Shown here piece after piece: positions 10,142 through 19,782 of a stretch of DNA of 64,000 bases. The number at the start of each line of letters is the position of its first letter. The stretch's first letter is position 1. The notes under the pieces were generated by a model. That model was not told the origin of the DNA and searched no databases. It saw nothing but the letters and a program-made list of their open reading frames with translations. The position numbers and the translations under genes are program-made. Source of the DNA: Brachyspira hampsonii (lineage in GTDB: Bacteria > Spirochaetota > Brachyspiria > Brachyspirales > Brachyspiraceae). Location: the NCBI RefSeq assembly GCF_001746205.1, contig NZ_MDCO01000001.1, forward strand, positions 133,896 to 197,895, in the 5' to 3' direction.

Positions 10142-10409
10142 TTTAAAAGTTCCTGATTTTACAATAGAGATATTAATTTTACTCATATCACTATATTGCC
10201 TAATAAAATTATAAAAATTCGCAAATATTTTATACAAAAAATACTTGTATGTCAATATATTTTTCATAATTTTATAAGAAATATAATACATTTACACTTT
10301 AAAAATTATTAATATACTATTAGATAGAAATATTATATTAATGTGGTAAACTATATGATAATAATAAGGTAAATTAATAAAGTTAAGTATAACAATTTTC
10401 AATAATAGA

Positions 10410-10625
10410 TCAATATTTATTAGTCTGTATATTATACCAATTCTGCCATTCGCTTATTTTCATTAATGAGCGTTTATATTCATATAAAAAATCTTTTTCA
10501 GTTTTTATAATATTGGGCTTATATACTTCTGGAGGATTTGACATAGGAATGGTTACATATTTTACACTTGAACAGCTCACTAAAAAAATTAATAATAATA
10601 AAAATCTAATTTCTTTCATATTCAA
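10410..10625 (-). CDS. Putative outer-membrane spanin lipoprotein (Rz1-like)
   Basis: A 71-residue protein whose N-terminus is a lipoprotein signal with lipobox LVSC (Cys18), followed by a proline-containing stretch (PMSNPPEVYKP). It begins inside the end of the gene at 10606-10953 (20-base overlap), the arrangement of Rz/Rz1 spanin pairs. In phages an o-spanin of this type joins the i-spanin across the periplasm to disrupt the outer membrane at lysis. It closes the GTA lysis block. Sequence similarity among spanins is low, so the call rests on architecture. Confidence 0.7.
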   Translation of the reverse strand: MNMKEIRFLLLLIFLVSCSSVKYVTIPMSNPPEVYKPNIIKTEKDFLYEYKRSLMKISEWQNWYNIQTNKY

Positions 10626-10953
10626 AACTTCTATAATAATTACTGATAATACTATTTAATGCTTTAATACTATCATCACTCAATTTTTTATTTTCTATAA
10701 TGTCTATATATTTATCGCTTTTTGAAAAAGTTTCTGCTATATAAATCTGCTTTTTCTTAAAATAATTATCTTTGCTTAATAATTTATTAGAATACTCTAG
10801 TTTATATATTTCATTATTTAATTCATCTATCTCTTTGTTTTTTATATTTAATTTAATATTCAAAGAAGATACATAAACGAGTAAAGCTATTAATATCAAA
10901 GCCATATAAAAATACTTAGACTTTAATATATTAATTAATACTGTTATAAACAT
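10606..10953 (-). CDS. Putative inner-membrane spanin (Rz-like)
   Basis: A 115-residue protein with one N-terminal membrane helix (about residues 15-32), then a charged coiled coil (about 35-65, with IKNKEIDELNNEIYKLE) facing the periplasm. It lies 18 bases downstream of the holin gene and overlaps the lipoprotein gene at 10410-10625. This matches an i-spanin, which with its lipoprotein partner fuses the membranes in the last step of lysis. It corresponds by position to the last of the four VSH-1 lysis genes as I recall them. Confidence 0.7.
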   Translation of the reverse strand: MFITVLINILKSKYFYMALILIALLVYVSSLNIKLNIKNKEIDELNNEIYKLEYSNKLLSKDNYFKKKQIYIAETFSKSDKYIDIIENKKLSDDSIKALNSIISNYYRSFEYERN

Positions 10954-10971
10954 GATAATTTCCTTAAAAAT

Positions 10972-11235
10972 TTATTTAATATCCTTACCATCTTTAGTAT
11001 ATTTATCATTTTTCATTATCTTCAAAAAGCCTCTCAAATCAGAACCGAAACTTACAGCATTAAGCCCAAGCAAAATTATCACAACAGCAATAGCCTCTTC
11101 TTTAGTAACTGTTCTGCCTCGCCAAATAAGATTAACAAATACCCAAATACAGCCTAGTAAAAAACTTATTATGCTTGTATATATAGAAAGTTTTTTATTG
11201 GCATTATGCTTATCTGTAAAATTAAATATACTCAT
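10972..11235 (-). CDS. Putative holin
   Basis: An 87-residue protein with two predicted membrane helices (about residues 18-38 and 48-65), a charged N-terminus and a Lys/Asp-rich C-terminus, which is a class II holin layout. It would form the inner-membrane holes that release the endolysin encoded at 12085-12678. The start overlaps the stop of the upstream gene by 4 bases, implying translational coupling in the GTA lysis block. Confidence 0.7.
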   Translation of the reverse strand: MSIFNFTDKHNANKKLSIYTSIISFLLGCIWVFVNLIWRGRTVTKEEAIAVVIILLGLNAVSFGSDLRGFLKIMKNDKYTKDGKDIK

Positions 11236-12077
11236 TTACTATGCTCCGCATTATTTTTTAACATATTCAAAAAACTGCCTAAAATAAACTCTTTTAATTC
11301 TTTTATATCTTTATTTAATATGCTATCTTCTATCTCTCTCAAAGCCTCATTAAAGTCATTAATATTTTCTAATTCATTTTCAAATATTTCTCTGCTGTCA
11401 GAGCTATTTTCTACTAATAATAAATTAATTTTCTTTCTATTGTTTTCTGCATCTATATGTCTGTTTTTTATATCATCAAATATCCTATTAAGCTCCATAT
11501 TAAAAAGAAGCATATTTGTATTAAGTATTATTTGAATATCTTTATTTTTAATACTTTTAATTTCGCTTTTTTGTAATAACTGATTAAAAGCTAAAATGAT
11601 ATTATTAATATATTCTTGTTTGTATTCTGAATATTTATGCCCCTCATATTTACTTATTCCATTTTTATAAATAACTTTTCTAAAAACTCTTCTCGTATAA
11701 ACTTCCCAATTAAGAACTATATACAAAAAAGCTATATAAATAGTTTTAGTGATGTATTTATTTTTAAGATTATATATTTCAGCTTTATACTTCTTGATAG
11801 CTTCTTTATAATTATATTCTTTTTCTGTAGGTACTTTTATATTAAGATTATTTAAAAGTTTTTCTTCATTTATTATATCGCTGTTTAATATCTCTTTTTT
11901 AACTTCTTTTACATTTTTTATACTTCTTTCAATATTAGTATCATTTCCAAACTCTATAGTACCATTTTTCACATCAGCTTTCATATTAGCATGTCTTCCG
12001 CTTTTAATAATATTAAAAACGAAATATGCTATAACCATAGAAGAAATACAAATAAATACAATAGCAAAGTCGCTCAT
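11232..12077 (-). CDS. GTA lysis-block membrane-anchored protein
   Basis: A 281-residue protein with one N-terminal membrane helix (about residues 4-24) and a long, charged, largely helical cytoplasmic part. It lies between endolysin and holin genes with a 7-base gap upstream and a 4-base overlap downstream, so it is part of the same transcript. I do not recognise a family. Position suggests a lysis or virion-associated role; its mass of roughly 33 kDa would fit one of the VSH-1 Hvp proteins. Confidence 0.65.
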   Translation of the reverse strand: MSDFAIVFICISSMVIAYFVFNIIKSGRHANMKADVKNGTIEFGNDTNIERSIKNVKEVKKEILNSDIINEEKLLNNLNIKVPTEKEYNYKEAIKKYKAEIYNLKNKYITKTIYIAFLYIVLNWEVYTRRVFRKVIYKNGISKYEGHKYSEYKQEYINNIILAFNQLLQKSEIKSIKNKDIQIILNTNMLLFNMELNRIFDDIKNRHIDAENNRKKINLLLVENSSDSREIFENELENINDFNEALREIEDSILNKDIKELKEFILGSFLNMLKNNAEHSK

Positions 12078-12084
12078 ATTATTG

Positions 12085-12678
12085 CTATGCTCCCAATATT
12101 TTTAATATTCTATCAAATCTATTCTGCCTGTCTTCAAGCCCGTTATAACCGCCATTGATTAATTTAGTTACAGTTTTAACATCTCCTTTACGGGCTAACA
12201 AACCCAAGCCTTTCTCTCTCCAAAAAAGCAAAGCTATTTCTATAGCAGTATCAGGCTCTTTTGCCAAGTCTGGGCTGTTTACTAAATCAATATTTAATTT
12301 TTTACCGTAATATTCATAATTATTTTTTCCTGTAAGCTGTATTATTCCTCTGCCTCTATATTTGTAGCCTTCATCTTTGGAATTGCCTAATCTACCGCCG
12401 TAAACAAAATCTCCTATAGCCTTAGCACCCTTAGAGCATAACTCTTTAGCTTTCTCCATAGTCCCCACTCTTTTTTTGAATACTTGAAAAAGTCTTTCAG
12501 GTTTATAATTAAAACTCTCTTCAAGCCTTTTATAATTATTGCTTTCATGAGTAGTTTGAGCTAGAAACATAGCTACTTCTTTGATGTCCTTAATAGCATA
12601 TTTATCAAAACCTTTATTTAAAGGATCTAACCATTTTTCATCAATTCCTATTTTTCTTATTTGTTCTTTTGTAAGCAT
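12085..12678 (-). CDS. lys: GTA endolysin, GH19-like
   Basis: A 197-residue enzyme resembling the glycoside hydrolase family 19 fold found in phage lysozymes: AQTTHESNNYKRLEESFNY carries the likely catalytic Glu, followed by YKYRGRGIIQLTGKNNY and a C-terminal INGGYNGLEDR. It should cleave the glycan strands of peptidoglycan during release of GTA particles. It has no signal peptide, so it depends on the holin encoded at 10972-11235. RBS GGGAG precedes the ATG. Confidence 0.88.
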   Translation of the reverse strand: MLTKEQIRKIGIDEKWLDPLNKGFDKYAIKDIKEVAMFLAQTTHESNNYKRLEESFNYKPERLFQVFKKRVGTMEKAKELCSKGAKAIGDFVYGGRLGNSKDEGYKYRGRGIIQLTGKNNYEYYGKKLNIDLVNSPDLAKEPDTAIEIALLFWREKGLGLLARKGDVKTVTKLINGGYNGLEDRQNRFDRILKILGA

Positions 12679-12699
12679 AATATTGATACTCCCATAATT

Positions 12700-12999
12700 T
12701 TAATTTTGCTTTGGTAACTCTTGTTTTATACTAGCTACTGTTGAGTTTATATCATCAAGCAGTGCTTTCTCTTCTTCTGTCATATTATTTATATTTCTAT
12801 TTAAAAATAAACGTGTAAGCTCCATTACTTGCTTATCAGTTTTATTTTTATAAAGATTTTCTCTTTTTTCTTTTATAATAATGTTATATTCCTCAGCAGT
12901 TATTAAACCATCTTTTAATTTTTCTTCCGCTGATTTTTCTATATAAGTATTGCTATTAATTTTATTATAATATATTTCATTTGTTTCAAATTTATACAT
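12700..12999 (-). CDS. Small GTA tail-region protein
   Basis: I choose the start MYKFETNEIYY at 12999 because GAGGAG lies at ideal distance; an upstream ATG at 13014 overlaps the preceding gene's stop. The product of about 99 residues is helical and charged, with a GLITAEEYN motif. A position right after a large tail fibre gene is typical for fibre assembly chaperones, but the sequence does not prove that. Confidence 0.6.
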   Translation of the reverse strand: MYKFETNEIYYNKINSNTYIEKSAEEKLKDGLITAEEYNIIIKEKRENLYKNKTDKQVMELTRLFLNRNINNMTEEEKALLDDINSTVASIKQELPKQN

Positions 13000-13010
13000 A
13001 TAGATACTCC

Positions 13011-15647
13011 TCATCTATAATATTCTAAAAAATAAGTAACTTTAGTAAATTGTGCTATTAATTGCGATGCTTCTAAAACAAAATCTAGGTATAAATTACA
13101 TGAAGATGCAGTTCCAATTACTATGGTATTCTGTACATGCAGATAAGTACAAGGAAATAGAAGAGAAAAACCATTAGCTACTAATATTACTCTTTTTACA
13201 TCAAAGAATGTTACATCATTTCTTAATTCCAATACTGTTGTTTGCTGTTGGTTAATAATACTGTCGCTTAAATTTAAATTTCTTTCACAATATACTCTAT
13301 AAACTTGTTTTCTTACACCATTAACTATAGCTATTTTATTAGTAAGAGTTTCTTTTCCTGAATAATCATAAACATCAGGTATTTTGTTATTAACTATAGT
13401 TTCTATAGCCTGCTGTACATTAGCAGCACCTAACTGCGTATTAGTATCATTAAAACTTATTTGAGTTGCGTTTAAACTACTCATTTTACTATTAATAATG
13501 CTTATATTAGAGTTAGCAGTATCTATATTAGTTTTTACTGCTTCTATAGCATCTTGTACATTAGTAACTTCACTATAAATAGGGTCTAATGCGACATTTT
13601 TATCCGGTGTAAGATTAAAAGTGAAAACATCGCCTTGATTTATACTGCTTCCGTCTGTATATTGTAATGCGAAATTATACAATAACCCATTACTTGTATT
13701 TGTTGTTATAACATTATATTTTACAGATTTTCCAGAACTTGATGTTATTCCTGAAGTAGAAATATAATTACCATCTAAAGCAAAATAATTTGGTATGATA
13801 TTATTAAATATATAAAAGCCTGATATTGTTCCTTGCCCCAAATTACTTATACTGCCTTTTATTTTTGTAATACCATTATCATTTTCTAATACTAAAGATT
13901 CTAATGTTTGATTATTAGCATTAGTAGTTAAACAAAATAAATTACTGTTATGATTTCTCAATACTCTATTTTTTACATTGAGGCTTATATTATAATTACC
14001 TGTAGATATTGGAGTATCATCTTGTCTAGCTATTGCCAAAGCAATTTGTGAAGACGAAAAGGTTAATGCAAATCCTGCTTTTAAAGGACTATCTATTTCA
14101 GATATGACACATTCATCAGCCTCTAAATTAAAATAATTTATTTCTTCAATACTTTTAAATATTTCTATTTCAAAAAACTGTGCAAGTATAGTATATATAT
14201 TAAAAACTTCAGATTGACCTTCTATACTTTTTATTATAAATTGCATTATTGTACTTTGATAAGTCTGAGCTGAAAGATTTAATCTATAACTGCCGTCAGA
14301 CTGTTTCGTTATAGTTGCTGGTATATCGCCTTTACCAGTTATTAAAACTAAATTAATAGTATCTGCTATTGGAGTTTTGAACTTCGGGAAATCATAGCCT
14401 GAAATATATTCTAAATTAGTATTTGTATTATCATAACTTACATCTGCAGCATCATTTGATCCGCCGCCGCCTGAACTTATTAAACTAAGTTTAGCTCTGT
14501 CTGTACTCCATTCTATTGCAGTGAAATTTTCATTTGCTTTATATAGTTTGCTATTATATATTATTAAATCATATATATAATAATTATTACCTATTATATA
14601 TTCTTTACTAGTACCTCCATTTACATTTATAGTATTTCCATTTAAACTAATATTATTTCCTAATATCAAACTATCCTGCTTTGATGATTTTAATTTCTCT
14701 ATTGCTTTTTGAACTGTATTCGTATTATTTCCAAAACTAGAATTACTATCATCATAAAAAGTATTTTCTGCTTTTATTAATCTCTCTAATTGACTTTGTA
14801 TATTATTCCAAACAGGATTTTCTATATCTTCAAGCACTTTATACAAAATATTATCTCTTATTATAATTTGATTTTTATATATTCTACTTATTTCATCAAA
14901 CCAAATGATAATATCCTGTAAAGGCTTTAATAATCCATTTAAATTAGTTAATACTCCATCTTTACTTTCATATCTAAAATCTTTTTGTACTATTAAAAAA
15001 TTATCATTATATTCTACTAATTCATTCGATTTATAGATATTATTAAGCTCTAACTTTTTAAAAGGAGTTAAAAGATCACAATTAGTTTTTAAATAATAGT
15101 CTGTACTGTCGCTTGTAAAATCCTTAAAAACTCTGTAAAGATAGCCGTTATTTTTTATTATGTCATTAATTTTATAATCTACACTTTCATAATAATTTTT
15201 GATAGGGTAATTTATATCTAAACCATTTAACTTCTTAGCTATATCATCAAACATAAAAGAGGAAAAAGTAGAGCTATAAGTTGTTACTGTAAAATCAAAT
15301 TTTTTATTTAAATCAATAGGCGGAAAGAAAACTATACTCTTAAAATCAAGTTCATTTCTTATCAAGTATACTTCATTATCTTTTATCTGAACAGTATTTA
15401 AATCCTCAAGCGTTTCCAAAACTTGAGGATAAACTTTTATACTGTCTATTAAAAACTCCATTTCTTCAACTGCCCCATCAACAGTGTAACCAATATCTGC
15501 ACAGAAAAGCCTCTCTCCGGAAAAAATTTTTACCTGTACATTATCAGCATTAAGAGAAAATCCTCCTGAAACTGTTTTAAGTTCAAAAGTTTTATCTCTT
15601 ATTCTATACTGAAAAGGAGCTTGTATATTATTTTCATTAAGCTTCAT
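13011..15647 (-). CDS. hvp101: Large GTA tail fibre/appendage protein (Hvp101-like)
   Basis: An 878-residue, Asn/Ser/Thr-rich protein with fibre-type repeats of the form ISFNDTNTQL...NVQQAIE (also TNVQDAIEAV and NTVQKAIEKL) and a Gly-rich linker. The N-terminal third (IRDKTFELKTVSGGF, then SIKVYPQVLETLEDL) probably attaches to the tail. Its size fits the roughly 101-kDa tail protein of VSH-1 as I recall it. It would recognise the recipient cell surface. Confidence 0.75.
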   Translation of the reverse strand: MKLNENNIQAPFQYRIRDKTFELKTVSGGFSLNADNVQVKIFSGERLFCADIGYTVDGAVEEMEFLIDSIKVYPQVLETLEDLNTVQIKDNEVYLIRNELDFKSIVFFPPIDLNKKFDFTVTTYSSTFSSFMFDDIAKKLNGLDINYPIKNYYESVDYKINDIIKNNGYLYRVFKDFTSDSTDYYLKTNCDLLTPFKKLELNNIYKSNELVEYNDNFLIVQKDFRYESKDGVLTNLNGLLKPLQDIIIWFDEISRIYKNQIIIRDNILYKVLEDIENPVWNNIQSQLERLIKAENTFYDDSNSSFGNNTNTVQKAIEKLKSSKQDSLILGNNISLNGNTINVNGGTSKEYIIGNNYYIYDLIIYNSKLYKANENFTAIEWSTDRAKLSLISSGGGGSNDAADVSYDNTNTNLEYISGYDFPKFKTPIADTINLVLITGKGDIPATITKQSDGSYRLNLSAQTYQSTIMQFIIKSIEGQSEVFNIYTILAQFFEIEIFKSIEEINYFNLEADECVISEIDSPLKAGFALTFSSSQIALAIARQDDTPISTGNYNISLNVKNRVLRNHNSNLFCLTTNANNQTLESLVLENDNGITKIKGSISNLGQGTISGFYIFNNIIPNYFALDGNYISTSGITSSSGKSVKYNVITTNTSNGLLYNFALQYTDGSSINQGDVFTFNLTPDKNVALDPIYSEVTNVQDAIEAVKTNIDTANSNISIINSKMSSLNATQISFNDTNTQLGAANVQQAIETIVNNKIPDVYDYSGKETLTNKIAIVNGVRKQVYRVYCERNLNLSDSIINQQQTTVLELRNDVTFFDVKRVILVANGFSLLFPCTYLHVQNTIVIGTASSCNLYLDFVLEASQLIAQFTKVTYFLEYYR

Positions 15648-15861
15648 TTATGATGTTCCTTCATTCATTTATTATTTATTTTTTAATAGATTCTTAATTT
15701 AAGACTATAAATTTTATTAAAAATAATTTTTGAATATATTGTTAACTAATACATACCAATCAAAAAATATAATAGAACTATGATAAAAAAGAATTGCTGC
15801 AAATATAAATTATAGATTTTCAGCGAATATGATAATTTTATAATCTTACTCAAACAAAAAA
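15648..15861. other. 214-bp gap within the GTA tail block
   Basis: AT-rich and without an ORF of useful length. I see no convincing promoter or terminator. It is the largest gap inside the otherwise tightly packed tail and lysis block. Confidence 0.5.
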
Positions 15862-16743
15862 TCACACCTTATATCTTACCAAAAAATATAAATATGCTGT
15901 GATAGTATTCTCACTATTATTTTTTATTCCTAGCACTGGCTTGCTTTCAAATATTGGAAACCATTTTAAATTAGGAAGTCCAGCCTGCCAATTAGTAAAA
16001 CTTTTTTGAAACTCTCCGCCATAATAATATTGTACTGAACTGCTTCCAAACCAGCCTATAAAAGGAGCAGAATCATTTATATTTTGATATAGCCCATAAG
16101 AAGAAAGAGAAAGTAAAGCATCAGTATTACCGCTTACATATCCTGCTACCTGCAAATACTCTAAATCATCTCTCCAATCTAATTCCCACCGCTGAGTGCC
16201 TGTTCCTGATTTTGTTACCGCTTCTTTTATTATAAAACTAGAATTATTTTTTATATCATCAATCATATTATTAATTTCCTCTATATACGAAGGTACTCCT
16301 ACAGTTCTTTCAAACATATCATTAAGCACACCGGATGTTATTGATGTAGTTATATATCTTCCGCTTACTATTTTCAATTTTTTTCCGGCATAAGAATGAT
16401 GAAGAAAATAAGTACCTCTTAAACCGTCTTTATTAAACCAAAATATTTGACCTTCTTTCGGCATATATTTATCATTTCCTATTTCACCTATAACATTTTG
16501 CAAATCTGATACCTTTATATTATTATCATATATTTCAAAAATACAGTCATTAAGAAATGAAAGTGAATTAGTTAAAAGCCCTGTAGATACAGCAACATAA
16601 TTAGATGCTTCAAAAGGTTCAAGATATGGTATTTCAAAATATAAATCTTCTGCTATATGCAAAGCATTTTCATCTTTAAAAGGATTATATGTATTTGAAA
16701 GCCCAAAATAATTTAATATAGTACCTTTAGTGTTAGAAATCAT
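15862..16743 (-). CDS. GTA tail protein, fibre-like
   Basis: A 293-residue protein rich in aromatic and small residues in its C-terminal half (QRWELDWRDDLEYLQVAGYVSG, then FIGWFGSSSVQYYYGG), as in phage receptor-binding or baseplate fibres. The middle has a short helical segment (EEINNMIDDIKNN) that could trimerise. Mass about 33 kDa. It lies in line with the other tail genes and probably forms part of the distal tail. No specific family recognised. Confidence 0.6.
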   Translation of the reverse strand: MISNTKGTILNYFGLSNTYNPFKDENALHIAEDLYFEIPYLEPFEASNYVAVSTGLLTNSLSFLNDCIFEIYDNNIKVSDLQNVIGEIGNDKYMPKEGQIFWFNKDGLRGTYFLHHSYAGKKLKIVSGRYITTSITSGVLNDMFERTVGVPSYIEEINNMIDDIKNNSSFIIKEAVTKSGTGTQRWELDWRDDLEYLQVAGYVSGNTDALLSLSSYGLYQNINDSAPFIGWFGSSSVQYYYGGEFQKSFTNWQAGLPNLKWFPIFESKPVLGIKNNSENTITAYLYFLVRYKV

Positions 16744-16800
16744 GATATCTCCGCAATATATAAATTTGATTAAAATAAAAATGAAAAACTATTATAAAAA

Positions 16801-17100
16801 TTATTTATTATTAATTGATTTATCTATTAAAATCTTAAATCTAAAAATAGCATAATTAAGACCTAATCTCAAATAATCATCTTCATCATAACGGCAATAT
16901 ACAAATCTTCCGCTTATTATCTGATACCAAGCCTCAAGTATTATTTTGTTCCAAAACAAAGAAGCTGTATACAAACTTATAAGACAGTCATTAAAATAAC
17001 AAAAGTCATCATATTTAACTTCTCTATTATTAAAAGCATAATTTACAAGATTATCAATTTCTGTCTGCTCTATTACAGAAAAATGAGATAAATTACTCAC
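16801..17100 (-). CDS. GTA tail-block protein, GTG start
   Basis: A 99-residue protein beginning with GTG at 17100. The first base of the start codon is also the last base of the upstream gene's TAG stop, so the two genes are translationally coupled. Aromatic-rich (SLYTASLFWNKIILEAWYQ). Function unknown; its position among tail genes suggests a structural or assembly role. Confidence 0.65.
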   Translation of the reverse strand: MSNLSHFSVIEQTEIDNLVNYAFNNREVKYDDFCYFNDCLISLYTASLFWNKIILEAWYQIISGRFVYCRYDEDDYLRLGLNYAIFRFKILIDKSINNK

Positions 17101-17456
17101 TACATAATTCTTCTCTCGAGCAAAAAACTTTTTATCACCTGTGCAAACTCATTAATATCTTTAGTGCTCCATTCATCAAGAAGACTTACTGCAAGTGCAC
17201 CATTTATTCTAACATCAAGCCATTTAAAAATATCATCATCAATAATTTTCTCTTCTTTCTCTCTTACATATTTAAGGTTTTCATTAAAGCTAGGACGATT
17301 AATATTTATAATATCATCGCTTTTAAACTTACTGCCTAAAGTAGAACGGCTGAACACTTTAACAGGCACAATATTTTCTCCATCATCTTTATAAACAATT
17401 TCTTCTATCATATATCTATTAAAAAAATCGACGCATTTAAATTCTAATTTTTCCAT
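17100..17456 (-). CDS. GTA tail-block protein, first gene of the detached tail/lysis block
   Basis: A 118-residue charged protein (MEKLEFKCVDFFNRYMIEE) with no signal or membrane segment. It now leads the tail/lysis block because the preceding tail gene lies 8 kb away at 25540. Its RBS region has been duplicated upstream (see 17456-17563). Function not recognised. Confidence 0.65.
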   Translation of the reverse strand: MEKLEFKCVDFFNRYMIEEIVYKDDGENIVPVKVFSRSTLGSKFKSDDIININRPSFNENLKYVREKEEKIIDDDIFKWLDVRINGALAVSLLDEWSTKDINEFAQVIKSFLLERRIM

Positions 17457-17563
17457 TTATATACTCCTTAATTTTTTTCACTTATATGCTATGACAATTA
17501 CATTGTCATAGGTTCAAAAAATATAAGGAGATTTTATATACTCCTTAATTTTTTTCACTTATA
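17456..17563 (-). promoter_or_regulatory. Duplicated leader with a 10-bp dyad upstream of the tail/lysis block
   Basis: A 31-bp direct repeat occurs exactly at 17456-17486 and 17533-17563. Each copy contains the RBS AAGGAG as read on the minus strand, but only the first is followed by an ATG. Between them lies a perfect 10-bp inverted repeat with a 3-base spacer, CTATGACAAT at 17489-17498 and ATTGTCATAG at 17502-17511. The dyad could be an operator or an mRNA hairpin controlling this block. The duplication looks like a rearrangement scar. Confidence 0.6.
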
Positions 17564-17619
17564 AACTATGATCATTTTCAATTATTCTTTACCAAATTTT
17601 TATCTTAAGAATAAGATTT

Positions 17620-17656
17620 TAAAAATAAAAAAGCCCTATAACAAAAGTATAAGGCT
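17620..17656 (-). terminator. Terminator of the sugar ABC operon
   Basis: Inverted repeat 17632-17640 / 17648-17656 (AGCCCTATA and TATAAGGCT, one mismatch) with a 7-base loop. On the minus strand it is followed by TTTTTTATTTTT. It lies about 30 bases past the last permease stop and separates this operon from the GTA tail block. Confidence 0.8.
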
Positions 17657-17687
17657 AAAAAATAGAATATTAACTAATTTAATATAT

Positions 17688-18722
17688 TTAATTTACGATT
17701 TTATTTTTTAATAAAGTTTTTACTTTCAATATAATAATATTAGATATCTCTTTAACTACTAAGATAATAATTATAATAGCACCCCACATAGCAGTTATCA
17801 TGAATGGATCTAATCTCATCAAATTTAATCCTGTAGAAATAAACTGTAATATAATTGAAGCTAATACCATACCTGATAATTTTCCAAATCCTCCATTAGG
17901 ATCAACCCCGCCAAGAAAACTAGCAAGAACTGCTACCAAAAGATATGACTCAGCATAATTAGCTTTTACTGAATTCATTTGTCCTATTAAAACTAAAGAA
18001 GCAAAAGATGCAAAACAGGCTGATAAAATATATTCTATTATAATAACTTTATTTACATTAATATTAGAGAATTTACTTGCTTTTTGATTAGCACCAGTCA
18101 AATATAATTGCTTACCATAAGCAGATCTATTCAATATAAAATGAGTTATAATAATTACTATGATAAATAATATAATAGCTACCGGAATATTTAAGATTTT
18201 ACCATTTCCAATAAATACAAGCTCTTTAGGAAATCCAGATATTGTATACCCTTTGGTTAAAACCAAATTAACTCCTTGTAATAATGTCATAGTACCTAAA
18301 GTTACCAAAATTGCCGGAATATTAAATTTAGTTATTAAAAAGCCGTTAATTATACCTATAATAGCACTTGTAATAAATCCAATTATTATTGCTATTATAA
18401 TAAATAATATATTAGCCTCCTGCATATTTCCATTAGTAAAAAAATTTAGAACTAGGTATATAATTATCCCATTTAAATTCATATTAGCAATTATAGATAA
18501 ATTTATTCCGCCTGAAAGTTCAGATATCATCATTCCTATAGCTAAGAAACCAATAATAGGAAGCTGATAAGACATAGCATACAAATTGCTAAAAGATAAA
18601 AATCTATGACCGTTTGCTATAACCATCAAAATATAAACTAATACAAGTGTTATAACAAGGGAAAATTGTTCTCCTCTTCTAATTCTTTTTATAAAAGATG
18701 ATAATTTATCTAGATTATACAT
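17688..18722 (-). CDS. Sugar ABC transporter permease (RbsC-like)
   Basis: A 344-residue protein with 8-10 hydrophobic segments of the BPD_transp_2 family that imports ribose, galactose, xylose and similar sugars. The GINLSIIANMNL region near residue 75 and the GGVDPNGGFGKLSGM stretch near residue 275 fit the conserved family loops. It is the last gene of the operon, 14 bases after the other permease, and probably forms a heterodimer with it. Confidence 0.88.
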   Translation of the reverse strand: MYNLDKLSSFIKRIRRGEQFSLVITLVLVYILMVIANGHRFLSFSNLYAMSYQLPIIGFLAIGMMISELSGGINLSIIANMNLNGIIIYLVLNFFTNGNMQEANILFIIIAIIIGFITSAIIGIINGFLITKFNIPAILVTLGTMTLLQGVNLVLTKGYTISGFPKELVFIGNGKILNIPVAIILFIIVIIITHFILNRSAYGKQLYLTGANQKASKFSNINVNKVIIIEYILSACFASFASLVLIGQMNSVKANYAESYLLVAVLASFLGGVDPNGGFGKLSGMVLASIILQFISTGLNLMRLDPFMITAMWGAIIIIILVVKEISNIIILKVKTLLKNKIVN

Positions 18723-18736
18723 TATTTCCCCCCATA

Positions 18737-19747
18737 TCAGTTTTCAACATTTACGCGTACTATAGAATTTCTAGATTTGATTTCTTGAATTGCATTTACA
18801 AGTATACTAATTATTATAATAGCACCTATAAAAACATTATACCAATATGATGATATTTTTAATAATGTAAGACTATTACTTAATATAGCAAAAAGTAATA
18901 CCCCTAACATTGTACCTATAACTGAACCCTTACCTCCTGTAATAGAAGCACCTCCCAAAACCACAGCTGCAATTACCTGCATTTCTGTTCCAACTATAGA
19001 ATTAGGAATTACTGTTTGTACTATAGATACATGAACTATAGAACCAATTGCTGCTATAACAGCTGATAACACATATACAAATAATGTAGTTTTTAATATA
19101 CTTATGCCAACACGTTTTGCCGCTACGCTATTACAGCCTATTAAATATATACTCCTTCCAAGAATAGTATATTTTAATATAAAAAATACTATTAAAGCCA
19201 TAACAAACCATAATATAGTAACTAAACTAATTCCTATATTTATACCATTAGCATTAACTATTGTAAATAATTTAGCATCTGAAAACGACCAAAAATATGA
19301 AGGAACCTCATATAATAATTTTCCTTTAGTAACAACATATAAAATCCCATAAAATAAATTTTGAGTAGCTATAGTAATAATTATAGCAGGCATTTTATAA
19401 TGATAAATCAAAAAACCATTAAACAGTCCAAATATAATACCAAAAATTATAGATAAAATAAAAGCTATATATATATTACCAGATATATAATTTAATAGTA
19501 TATAAACTACAATATACTGAACTACCTGAGCAATGGCAGTAAAAGACACATCAACACCGCCGCTAATTATAATAAGTAAAACTCCTAAAGCAAATATACC
19601 CAAAACAGTATAAGACTTTAATATATTAGATATATTTTCATAATTTAAAAAATTAGGAGTTAAAGCAGATATTATGATTACAAGGATACAAATAATTATT
19701 GCAAGAACAACCTCTCTCTTCTTCAAAAAATTCAACATAGTATACAT
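18737..19747 (-). CDS. Sugar ABC transporter permease (RbsC-like)
   Basis: A 336-residue multi-spanning membrane protein of the same family. The ISGGVDVSFTAIAQ region and VLGGASITGGKGSVIGTMLG near residue 250 are characteristic of the RbsC/AraH/XylH group. It partners the downstream permease and the ATPase encoded at 19783. Two different permease genes in one operon suggest a heterodimeric channel. Confidence 0.9.
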   Translation of the reverse strand: MYTMLNFLKKREVVLAIIICILVIIISALTPNFLNYENISNILKSYTVLGIFALGVLLIIISGGVDVSFTAIAQVVQYIVVYILLNYISGNIYIAFILSIIFGIIFGLFNGFLIYHYKMPAIIITIATQNLFYGILYVVTKGKLLYEVPSYFWSFSDAKLFTIVNANGINIGISLVTILWFVMALIVFFILKYTILGRSIYLIGCNSVAAKRVGISILKTTLFVYVLSAVIAAIGSIVHVSIVQTVIPNSIVGTEMQVIAAVVLGGASITGGKGSVIGTMLGVLLFAILSNSLTLLKISSYWYNVFIGAIIIISILVNAIQEIKSRNSIVRVNVEN

Positions 19748-19782
19748 AAAAACACCTTATTTTTAATTTATTTTTTATAAAA

